From: CAYUUW01 sp964448005
Lineage (GTDB): Bacteria > Patescibacteriota > Gracilibacteria > UM-FILTER-43-11
DNA: 24,605 bases
Reading direction: 5' to 3'
Assembly (NCBI GenBank): GCA_964448005.1
Contig: CAYUUW010000017.1
Coordinates: 1 to 24,605, forward strand
The position numbers and the translations under genes were made by a program. This document shows positions 13,357 through 19,538 of this stretch, one piece after another. Under the pieces are notes generated by a model. That model searched no databases. It was not told where the DNA came from and saw only the letters and a program-made list of their open reading frames with translations. Position 1 is the stretch's first letter, and the number at the start of each line of letters is the position of its first letter.

Positions 13357-13410
13357 GGCCCGCCCTCCTTCTCCCGACGCCTGTCGGGATACGGTAGACG
13401 GGCCTTTTTT
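13357..13410 (+). terminator. Intrinsic terminator of the small transcription unit
   Basis: GGCCCG (13357-13362) pairs with CGGGCC (13399-13404) and is followed by TTTTTT. A perfect inner hairpin TCCCGAC GCCT GTCGGGA (13372-13389) lies inside. Together with the promoter at 13024 it defines an RNA of about 350 nt. Confidence 0.7.
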
Positions 13411-13424
13411 CTGCGCGAATTTGA

Positions 13425-13451
13425 GTAGAGGCGGAAAATTTTCGCCCCTAC
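13425..13451. repeat. Degenerate palindrome GTAGAGGCGG/CGCCCCTAC
   Basis: GTAGAGGCGGAAAA is followed by TTTTCGCCCCTAC; the arms match apart from one substitution and one extra base. It lies upstream of the phosphohexomutase promoter and shares its outer arms with the palindrome at 12969-12994. Confidence 0.7.
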
Positions 13452-13460
13452 GTCTATTTT

Positions 13461-13469
13461 TGCTATCAT
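13461..13469 (+). promoter_or_regulatory. Extended -10 element before the phosphohexomutase gene
   Basis: TGCTATCAT gives an extended -10 (TGn plus TATCAT at 13464-13469), 24 nt before the ATG. The -35 region is weak. No Shine-Dalgarno follows. Confidence 0.4.
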
Positions 13470-13493
13470 GGGCCGGCAAATTAAATTTCCCCC

Positions 13494-14876
13494 ATGAGCC
13501 TGAACGCCTCCATGTTCCGCGCCTACGACATCCGCGGAACCTACCCCGACCAGCTGCATGCCCAAAGCGCCGAGCGGATCGGCCAAGGATTCGGCACCTA
13601 CCTGCAGCGCAACTTGGGGCTAAAAAATCCCCGGGTGGCCGTGGGGCGCGACGGGCGCACGCACAGCCCGGAGCTCTACGAAAGCTTCATCCAAGGCCTG
13701 CTCTCCACCGGCTGCCATGTGGCGGAAATCGGCCTTTCCCCCTCTCCCCTCCTCTACTTCACGGTCAGCCGGGGGGGATTCGAGGCAGGCTGCAACATCA
13801 CCGCCAGCCACAATCCCAAGCAGTACAACGGCTTCAAGCTGGTGACGAAAGACGCCCATGCGGTCTTCGGCGAAGAGCTGCAGAAGATTCTGGCCCTGTG
13901 CCAGCAGGGCGATTTCGCCGCAGGCCAGGGACAGCGCAGCCAAGCCGACGAGAAAAAGGCCTATCTGGAAACGATGCAGAGGCTTTTCGCGCCCGACCGA
14001 AAGCTGAAAGTGGTGGTGGACACCGCCAACGGAGTGCCAGGGGCTTTTTACCCGCAATGGATCGCCGAGCTGGGGCACCAGGTGATCGGGATCCACACCG
14101 AGCTGGACGGAACCTTCCCCAACCACGAGCCGGACCCCATTGTTCCGGCGAACCTGACGGACCTGATCGCCAAAGTGCTGGCCGAAAAGGCCGACCTTGG
14201 CCTGGCTTTCGATGGCGACGGGGACCGGGTGAGCGTGGTCACCGAGACGGGCGAATTCGTCAGCGCCGACCGGCTGCTGATGCTGCTGGCCCAGGATGCG
14301 CTGAGCCGACACCCCAATCGCTCGGTCGTGTTCACCGTTTCCAACTCCCAATCCCTCTTCGATCTGGTGAAAGCCTGGGGCGGCCAGCCGGTGATGTGCA
14401 AGGTGGGCCACTCCTTTGTGGAGCATGCCATGAGCGAGCATCAGGCCATTCTGGGCGGCGAGCAGAGCGGGCACTTCTTCGTGCCGGAAGGCTACCATTC
14501 CTACGACGACGCCCTGGCCACCGCCTGCCGGGCGCTGAAGATCGCCAGCGATTCGGCTCAGCCCCTCTCCGGCCTTTTCGCGGACTTTCCCAAGACTTTT
14601 TCCGAGCCGGAGCTGCGCCCCCATTGCCCGGATGAGCAGAAATTCCAAGTGCTCCAGGCGATCCAAACCCATTTCAAGGACAAATACCCCAACACCCTCA
14701 TGGACGGCATCCGGATGGATTTCGGCCAAGGCGGATGGTGCGGCATCCGCGTCAGCAACACCAGCCCCTGCCTTTCGGTGACCATGGAGGCCCAAACCTC
14801 CGAGCACCTGGGGCAGATCAAGGCCCTGGTGATGGAGCACCTGAAGAGTTATCCGGAAATCGAGTGGGGAAAATAA
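13494..14876 (+). CDS. Phosphomannomutase/phosphoglucomutase
   Basis: An alpha-D-phosphohexomutase that moves phosphate between C6 and C1 of mannose or glucose, feeding nucleotide-sugar synthesis. The 460-residue protein begins MFRAYDIRGTYPDQL. The phosphoserine loop is ITASHNPKQYNGFK, with catalytic Ser at about residue 105. The Mg-binding loop FDGDGDRVSVV has Asp240, 242 and 244. The sugar-specificity loop GGEQSGHFF includes Glu323. The phosphate-binding loop near the C-terminus is GIRVSNTSPCLSV. The order of four domains and the length match the bacterial bifunctional AlgC/ManB type; substrate preference is not decided. The first 8 codons lack a ribosome binding site. IR-3 follows its stop by only a few bases. 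Confidence 0.94.
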   Translation: MSLNASMFRAYDIRGTYPDQLHAQSAERIGQGFGTYLQRNLGLKNPRVAVGRDGRTHSPELYESFIQGLLSTGCHVAEIGLSPSPLLYFTVSRGGFEAGCNITASHNPKQYNGFKLVTKDAHAVFGEELQKILALCQQGDFAAGQGQRSQADEKKAYLETMQRLFAPDRKLKVVVDTANGVPGAFYPQWIAELGHQVIGIHTELDGTFPNHEPDPIVPANLTDLIAKVLAEKADLGLAFDGDGDRVSVVTETGEFVSADRLLMLLAQDALSRHPNRSVVFTVSNSQSLFDLVKAWGGQPVMCKVGHSFVEHAMSEHQAILGGEQSGHFFVPEGYHSYDDALATACRALKIASDSAQPLSGLFADFPKTFSEPELRPHCPDEQKFQVLQAIQTHFKDKYPNTLMDGIRMDFGQGGWCGIRVSNTSPCLSVTMEAQTSEHLGQIKALVMEHLKSYPEIEWGK

Positions 14877-14877
14877 C

Positions 14878-14990
14878 CCAGTGGTGATACCGATTGTGGA
14901 ACCAATAGTGGCTCTCTTGTAATGCCAATTGTGGATCCTGTAGTGAAGCCGGTTGTTGAAAGTTGTGGTCACAATCGGTATCACCACTGG
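14878..14990. repeat. Inverted repeat with arms of 12-nt units (IR-3)
   Basis: The outer arms 14878-14898 and 14970-14990 are perfect 21-bp reverse complements. Between them run GTG-headed units, five of them exactly 12 nt: GTGATACCGATT (14884), GTGGAACCAATA (14896), an 11-nt unit, GTAATGCCAATT (14919), GTGGATCCTGTA (14931), GTGAAGCCGGTT (14943). The same unit family recurs before eno (IR-5). It separates the phosphohexomutase gene from ytxH. Confidence 0.88.
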
Positions 14991-15066
14991 TATCACAACA
15001 GGAAATTCCTTCAATTTAAAAGCAAAATGTGCTAAAAATAAAGAGGCTCCTTCAAACAAAAAACCC

Positions 15067-15315
15067 ATGGAAAACGGCAAGAAAATCGGCAAGCGTGCCT
15101 TTCGACTCCTCACCGGGGTGATCGTGGGCGGCGCCATCGGCTCGATCCTAGGCCTGACCCTGGCCCCCAAGCGAGGCAAGGAAACCCGCGAATACCTGCG
15201 GGACCGCTCCATGGAAATGTTCCTGAAAGGCAAGGCCGAGCCCCAGCAGGAAGCCAAAATCCCCTTGCTGAAAAAAATCCTTATCCGCCTGCTGGCCCCT
15301 AAGAAAAAATCCTGA
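15067..15315 (+). CDS. YtxH-domain-like membrane protein (82 aa)
   Basis: A small protein with one glycine-rich hydrophobic segment, FRLLTGVIVGGAIGSILGLTLAP, followed by KRGKETREYLRDRS: the YtxH pattern of a membrane helix ending in APxxGxExR. A basic C-terminal tail (LLKKILIRLLAPKKKS) follows. I chose ATG 15067; an ATG at 14953 would extend it, but through the repeat region IR-3. Its stop overlaps the ATG of the VanW gene by one base (TGATG), so the two are translated together. The function of YtxH proteins is not established; envelope stress links are known in Bacillus. Confidence 0.75.
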   Translation: MENGKKIGKRAFRLLTGVIVGGAIGSILGLTLAPKRGKETREYLRDRSMEMFLKGKAEPQQEAKIPLLKKILIRLLAPKKKS

Positions 15316-16607
15316 TGAAGCGCCTCCTCCTTTCCCTTCTGGCCTGCGGATCCCTCCTGGGCTTTTCGCTTGCGGCGCAAGCCGCCAGCCCCACCCTGAT
15401 TCTGAAAACGGATTTCCGGATCTGGGAAGTCAGCCTCGAAGAGGAAGGGCTTCTTTCCTCCACCAGCAAAGTCTACCTGAACAAGATTCCCGTAAGCCTT
15501 GCAGCCGAAGAGATGCAGGCCTTGGCGCCCTACCTGTCTCTGCAGGAAGGGCAAGGAGTGGACCGCCGCAAGCTGGAGGAGTACCTGCGCAACCAGATCG
15601 CCCCGCAGATCGATCGCCCCGCGGAGCACGTGACCATAAAAAAGGATGCGGAAGGAAAGGTCGCCTTCGAAGGCCGAGGCTTCTACGGCAGGAAGCTGCT
15701 GGTGGAGCAGGCGGCCGAAATGATTGCTGCTGCGGCCAAAAGCCAGGTGGATTTTGTGCACTTGCCCTTGGAGAGGGAGCAGCCCAAAGTGACGGTGCTC
15801 GACGAAGAGCTCAAAACCATGGGCATCAAGGAACTGGTTTCGGCGGGAGAAACGGATTTCAGCCGCTCTCCACCCAACCGCATCGTGAACATCAAAGTAG
15901 GCCTGAGGCATTTCAACGGCCATATCGTGAAGCCTGGCGAGGAACTGGTTTTCGGCCAAGTGCTGGGCCCTGTAGAGGGCAGCACCGGCTTCCTTCCGGA
16001 ACTGGTGATCAAAGGCAACAAGACGATTCCGGAGTTTGGCGGAGGCTTGTGCCAGATCTCCACCACGGCCTACCGGGCCGCCCTGGCGGCTGGCTTTCCT
16101 ATAACTCAGAGGCAGAACCATTCGTACAACGTCAGCTACTATGCCCCGTCCGGAACCGATGCTACGATCTATCCGCCCACCGTGGACATGAGGTTCGTGA
16201 ATGATTCCCCGACTCACCTGCTGATGCAGGCCTTCACGGTGGAGGAAGGTGGAGTGTCGAAGGTGTACTACAATTACTACGGCACCAAGGAGAACAGGAA
16301 GGTGACGATGGTCGGCCCTCATTACCATAGCCGCAGCAGCGTTCCAGGCAAGAAAGTGGAATACACAGACACCCTTCCCCCAGGCCAAGTGAAAGTGGTA
16401 GGGCATGGCGTGCCAGGCCTCAAGGTGAGCTGGTATCGCCAAGTGCAGTACCAGGACGATGCGCAAAAAAGCCCCCAGGAGCGCAGGGATTTCCTGGAGC
16501 ACATTTACAGCAACTACCAGGCCCGGCCGGACTATTTCCTGATCGGGGGAAGCGATCCGAATGCAGCGCCTGCAATAAGCGCAGCTGTCAGTGATATCGA
16601 CGGATGA
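15315..16607 (+). CDS. VanW-family envelope protein
   Basis: An exported protein of 430 residues. The signal peptide (about 1-23, ending AQA) is followed by a middle region (about 30-190) resembling the N-terminal peptidoglycan-binding-type part of YoaR/VanW proteins. The VanW core spans about 200-340: NRIVNIKVGLRHFNGHIVKPGEELVF, EFGGGLCQISTTAYRAALAAG with the conserved Cys at 246, and QRQNHSYNVSYY...ATIYPPTVDMRF. The C-terminal GKKVEYTDTLPPGQVKVVGHGVPGLKV resembles a G5-like strand pattern. VanW is linked to vancomycin-resistance clusters, but its reaction is not known, and it is common in CPR genomes without van genes. It is coupled to ytxH by a one-base overlap. Confidence 0.92.
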   Translation: MKRLLLSLLACGSLLGFSLAAQAASPTLILKTDFRIWEVSLEEEGLLSSTSKVYLNKIPVSLAAEEMQALAPYLSLQEGQGVDRRKLEEYLRNQIAPQIDRPAEHVTIKKDAEGKVAFEGRGFYGRKLLVEQAAEMIAAAAKSQVDFVHLPLEREQPKVTVLDEELKTMGIKELVSAGETDFSRSPPNRIVNIKVGLRHFNGHIVKPGEELVFGQVLGPVEGSTGFLPELVIKGNKTIPEFGGGLCQISTTAYRAALAAGFPITQRQNHSYNVSYYAPSGTDATIYPPTVDMRFVNDSPTHLLMQAFTVEEGGVSKVYYNYYGTKENRKVTMVGPHYHSRSSVPGKKVEYTDTLPPGQVKVVGHGVPGLKVSWYRQVQYQDDAQKSPQERRDFLEHIYSNYQARPDYFLIGGSDPNAAPAISAAVSDIDG

Positions 16608-16617
16608 TTACAAAGGG

Positions 16618-16702
16618 TGAAAACTTGAAAACATGAAAATTTGAAAAGAGAAGCATAATCAATTTTCACTCTTTCAAGTTTTCAGTTTTCAAAAAATTTT
16701 CA
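16618..16702. repeat. Inverted repeat with arms of 8-nt units (IR-4), between vanW and eno
   Basis: The left arm is four exact 8-mers: TGAAAACT (16618), TGAAAACA (16626), TGAAAATT (16634), TGAAAAGA (16642). The right arm (16660-16702) reads, on the minus strand, TGAAAATT, then T-rich spacing, TGAAAAC, TGAAAACT, TGAAAGAG and TGAAAATT. The first TGA of this minus-strand array is the stop codon of eno. The element separates convergent genes and could act as a bidirectional transcription end. Confidence 0.85.
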
Positions 16703-17971
16703 TCGGATGTGCCCCTGATACCCCACCCCTCCCCCCAACTCGTCCTCGATGGCCAGAAGCCGGTTGTATTTGGCGATGCGGTCGCTGCGGCACAGGGATC
16801 CGGTCTTGATTTGCCCAGCGCCCATGCCCACCGCCAGATCGGCAATGCTGCTGTCCTCGGTCTCCCCGCTGCGGTGCGAGATCACTGCAGTGAAGCCGGC
16901 CGCATGGGCCATGCGGATCGCCTCGATCGTCTCGGTCAGGGTGCCGATCTGGTTCAGCTTGATGAGGATGGAGTTGCAGGCCTTTTCGTCGATGGCCCGC
17001 TGCAAGCGCCGGGTGTTGGTGACCAGAAGGTCGTCGCCCACCAGCTGGAGGGAATCGCCCATCCGCTCGCTCATGAGCCGGAAGCCGCTCCAGTCGTCTT
17101 GGGCCAGGCCGTCCTCGATGGAAACAATCGGATATTTGGCGCAGAGCCTGGCATAGTAATCCACCATCTCCTCCGCCGAGAGCGAGAGCCCTTCGCCTTT
17201 CAGCCGGTATTGGCCGTCCTCGAAGAATTCGGAGGCAGCCGGATCCATGGCCAGAGCAATGTCCTCCCCAGGCCGGTAGCCGGCCTTTTGAATCGCATCC
17301 ACGATCAGCTGCAGCGCCTCCTCGTTCTTGCCCAGGCTCGGGGCGAATCCCCCCTCGTCTCCCACGGCCGTGGGAAAGCCCCGTTCGTCCACAATCTTCT
17401 TGAGCGCATGGAAGGTTTCCGAGCCGTAGCGCAGCGCCTCGCGGAAGCTAGGGGCGCCCACGGGCACGATCATGAACTCCTGCATGTCCACGGAGCGCAG
17501 GGCATGCCTGCCGCCGTTGAGCACATTCATCATGGGCGTAGGCATGATGAGCCTTTCGTTGCCGCCCAGCCGAGCCAAATGGCGGTAGTAGGGCAAGCCC
17601 TGTGCCACTGCCGCCAAGCGGGAGGCGGCCAAGGAAACCCCCAGGATGGCATTGGCCCCCAGGCGACCCTTGTTCGGCGTGCCGTCCAGCTCGATCATGC
17701 GCCTATCCAATCCTTGCTGATCCATCACATCCCACCCCTCCAGCGCATCGCTGAGGGTTCTGTTGACGTTCTCGACAGCCCTCAGCACCCCCTTGCCGCC
17801 GTAGCGGGCCTGGTCTCCGTCGCGCAGCTCCACGGCTTCGTGGATCCCCGTGGAGGCGCCGCTGGGCACCATGGCGGAAGCGAAATGCTCGCCGGCGCGG
17901 GCTTCGACCTGAACAGTTGGATTGCCGCGGGAATCCAGGACTTCGCGGGCATGCAGATGGGTGAGTTTCAT
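16700..17971 (-). CDS. eno: Enolase
   Basis: Converts 2-phosphoglycerate to phosphoenolpyruvate in glycolysis and gluconeogenesis. The 423-residue protein starts at ATG 17971 (MKLTHLHAREVLDSRGNPTVQVE); upstream MVSLPES codons would read through the repeat region. Visible motifs are SGASTGIHEAVELRDGD, VGDEGGFAP, the metal-ligand segments SIEDGLAQDDW and LVGDDLLVTN, the catalytic-lysine segment SILIKLNQIGTLTETIEA, and SHRSGETEDSSIADLAVG. All active-site blocks are present and the length is normal. No ribosome binding site is evident. Its stop codon lies within IR-4, and IR-5 lies about 24 nt upstream of its start. Confidence 0.97.
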   Translation of the reverse strand: MKLTHLHAREVLDSRGNPTVQVEARAGEHFASAMVPSGASTGIHEAVELRDGDQARYGGKGVLRAVENVNRTLSDALEGWDVMDQQGLDRRMIELDGTPNKGRLGANAILGVSLAASRLAAVAQGLPYYRHLARLGGNERLIMPTPMMNVLNGGRHALRSVDMQEFMIVPVGAPSFREALRYGSETFHALKKIVDERGFPTAVGDEGGFAPSLGKNEEALQLIVDAIQKAGYRPGEDIALAMDPAASEFFEDGQYRLKGEGLSLSAEEMVDYYARLCAKYPIVSIEDGLAQDDWSGFRLMSERMGDSLQLVGDDLLVTNTRRLQRAIDEKACNSILIKLNQIGTLTETIEAIRMAHAAGFTAVISHRSGETEDSSIADLAVGMGAGQIKTGSLCRSDRIAKYNRLLAIEDELGGGVGYQGHIR

Positions 17972-17994
17972 TTTTGTTTTGTTAGACTCCGGTA

Positions 17995-18066
17995 GTGAAA
18001 CCAATAGTGATGCCGATTGTGACCACCGCTTTCAGCAATTGGTTTCACGACTGGCATCACAATTGG
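17995..18066. repeat. Inverted repeat with arms of 12-nt units (IR-5), upstream of eno
   Basis: The left arm has 12-mers GTGAAACCAATA (17995) and GTGATGCCGATT (18007); the right arm has AATTGGTTTCAC (18037), GACTGGCATCAC (18049) and AATTGG (18061), which are their near reverse complements. The unit is the same as in IR-3 (GTGAwrCCrATT-like), 3 kb away. On the eno strand it would lie in the leader or promoter region. Confidence 0.85.
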
Positions 18067-18117
18067 ACTATCCAAAAGCTACCCCAAAAAACCCGGCGAG
18101 TCGAGCCTGAGCATGGC

Positions 18118-18144
18118 GAAAAAGCAAAGGGGCCCGAAGGCCCC
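18118..18144 (-). terminator. Intrinsic terminator of the small lipoprotein gene
   Basis: On the minus strand GGGGCC TTCG GGCCCC (18144-18129) is followed by TTTGCTTTTT. A UUCG tetraloop also caps the rplI terminator at 9202. It lies 35 nt past the stop codon at 18179. Confidence 0.85.
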
Positions 18145-18178
18145 CGATGGTGAGCGCACGTCAGCAAGCTCTTGTGGC

Positions 18179-18640
18179 TCATTCCTTGACCCACTCGCAG
18201 GGAAGCGAGAGCTCCAGCCCATTGGGAAGGATCCAAGTGCGAAGGCAAATTGAGGTTGCCCCCTCTTCCCATTCACAGATCCTTTGATTGCGATAGACGG
18301 AATGGCTGCTGCAAGACAAGCTCAGCAACGCGAGGTCGCTACGGATGGGGTCGAAGTGGGGAACGCTTTCTTTGGGGAAGCGACTACCCACCAGGTAAAG
18401 GACAGAGAAATCCCCTTCCCGGCAGGCATTCAGGCGCTCGGAATACCCGGCTCCGCGTTCGGAGGGGCCCACAATCTGGATGCAGTTGTTTTCGTACCAA
18501 GCCGAGGAGAACCTCTCTTCAGTCTGCAAGCCTCCGTGAGAAGCGGAAGGGGCTGTGGAGGAGCTGTGGTAGGGATCGCAGCCTCCAGCCGAGGCAAGAA
18601 TGGCAAAAGAGACGGCGAAGGCGAAGATTGAGCGGAACAT
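18179..18640 (-). CDS. Small cysteine-containing lipoprotein (153 aa), unknown function
   Basis: I do not recognise a domain. The N-terminus MFRSIFAFAVSFAILASAGGC is a lipoprotein signal, with Cys21 as the likely lipidated residue. A Ser/Ala-rich spacer follows, then a globular part with six more cysteines (NNC, NAC, LSC, RIC, SIC, LPC), enough for three disulfides. It ends ...LSLPCEWVKE. A strong ribosome binding site AAGGAG lies 8 nt before the ATG, unusual among the genes here, which mostly lack one. It has its own promoter (18824-18852), a leader of about 180 nt and its own terminator, so it is a single-gene unit. A surface or periplasmic-type location is inferred. Confidence 0.75.
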   Translation of the reverse strand: MFRSIFAFAVSFAILASAGGCDPYHSSSTAPSASHGGLQTEERFSSAWYENNCIQIVGPSERGAGYSERLNACREGDFSVLYLVGSRFPKESVPHFDPIRSDLALLSLSCSSHSVYRNQRICEWEEGATSICLRTWILPNGLELSLPCEWVKE

Positions 18641-18648
18641 GGAACGGA

Positions 18649-18654
18649 CTCCTT
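18649..18654 (-). promoter_or_regulatory. Strong ribosome binding site of the small lipoprotein
   Basis: AAGGAG on the minus strand, 8 nt before the ATG at 18640. It is one of the clearest Shine-Dalgarno sequences in the window. Confidence 0.8.
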
Positions 18655-18735
18655 GAGTGTGGCTGTTTGGGTCATGCGCGGCATGCGCCAGACCGGATCA
18701 GCCGTTTGATTTCCTGAAGCCCCTTGGGAAGGATG

Positions 18736-18753
18736 GCCTCCTGCGCAGGAGGC
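18736..18753. repeat. 18-bp perfect palindrome in the lipoprotein leader
   Basis: GCCTCCTGCGCAGGAGGC is its own reverse complement. It lies within the predicted 180-nt leader RNA of the lipoprotein gene, about 95 nt before its ATG, and could be an operator or an RNA hairpin. Confidence 0.6.
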
Positions 18754-18823
18754 TCCAGGAAAAGACGCGCGCTTTTTGAATGAGCAAGGGCAAGCGCTCC
18801 GGGGAGACTGGCCCGAGGAAAGC

Positions 18824-18852
18824 ATCGTAAACTAAAAAAATAAAATCGTCAA
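18824..18852 (-). promoter_or_regulatory. Promoter of the small lipoprotein
   Basis: On the minus strand TTGACG (18852-18847), a 17-nt spacer and TACGAT (18829-18824). It lies between the stop codon of the upstream gene (18891) and the lipoprotein leader. Confidence 0.6.
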
Positions 18853-18890
18853 TAGAAGCGAATCAGCAATGACTCTAGCTCAAAAAAAAC

Positions 18891-19499
18891 CTACAAGCCC
18901 AAATCGTCGATGTCCAGCTCCTCCCGGATCGCCTTGGAAGGCTCCTGGCCGTCGTCGAACTTGGGAAGCACCGCTTCGATCGCACCCCAGGACGCCTTGG
19001 GATCGGCAGCCGGAATCACCAGGGTCACCTCGTCGCCCACATGGGCCCGGAAATAAGTGACGGAAGCCAAAAGGACCTTGTAGGCTCGCCCTTCGGCCAG
19101 CACCTGGTACTGGCCCTCGTTTTGGACCAAGGGTCCAATCACGCTTTTGCGCTCCACCGGTCCGATCTGCTTGTAAAGGAATTTTCCCTCCTCGGTCACG
19201 GTCAGCTTCAGCACATCGCCCGGAATCAGCTTGGATTTGCTGGCGTAGTTGGCCGGCACAGGGAAAGAGTTGCCTTTCTTGTCCAGCATCCCCTGCCCAT
19301 CGAAAACGCCCTCGATCACCCGTCCTTCGGACGACGAAGAGGACTTGGAGACTGTGGCCGCCTTTTCGGAATAGGCGCGGGCGGATTCCTTGGCGGAGGG
19401 CATGTTGCCAAGGTCGCCCAAAACCTGCTTGGCCAGCTTCAGGGCGGCCTCCGCGGTTTCAATAGCCTCGTAGGCTTTCAGGAGCTTGCTGTCGGTCAT
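18891..19499 (-). CDS. Conserved hypothetical protein with coiled N-terminus and beta-rich core (202 aa)
   Basis: I do not recognise a named family. The first 35 residues (SKLLKAYEAIETAEAALKLAKQVLGDL) form a likely amphipathic helix or coiled coil. A Ser-rich spacer (about 40-57) leads to a beta-rich core that begins GRVIEGVFDGQGMLDKKGNSFPVPANYASKSKLIPGDVLKLTV. A second beta segment ends VGDEVTLVIPAADPKASWGAIEAVLPKF. The two GDxxxL/V strands (PGDVLKL and VGDEVTL) suggest a repeated small barrel. The C-terminal tail is acidic. The stop is followed at once by GTTTTTTTT, without a clear stem. It lies 39 nt downstream of pfkB and is probably co-transcribed with it. Similar proteins are familiar to me from CPR genomes, but I cannot name their function. 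Confidence 0.75.
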   Translation of the reverse strand: MTDSKLLKAYEAIETAEAALKLAKQVLGDLGNMPSAKESARAYSEKAATVSKSSSSSEGRVIEGVFDGQGMLDKKGNSFPVPANYASKSKLIPGDVLKLTVTEEGKFLYKQIGPVERKSVIGPLVQNEGQYQVLAEGRAYKVLLASVTYFRAHVGDEVTLVIPAADPKASWGAIEAVLPKFDDGQEPSKAIREELDIDDLGL

Positions 19500-19538
19500 T
19501 GTTTGTTTCTGTTAGGGGGGGTGGAATGAGGCGGCGAT

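Noticed and set aside
13060..13410. RNase P RNA, tmRNA or SRP RNA
   Set aside because: Length fits RNase P or tmRNA, but the conserved GAGGAAAGTCC, tRNA-like ends and GGAAGCAGCC signatures are absent.
13620..16502. Long minus-strand open frame of 960 codons
   Set aside because: It runs antisense across the phosphohexomutase, ytxH and vanW genes and the repeat IR-3 between them; no family motif is seen.
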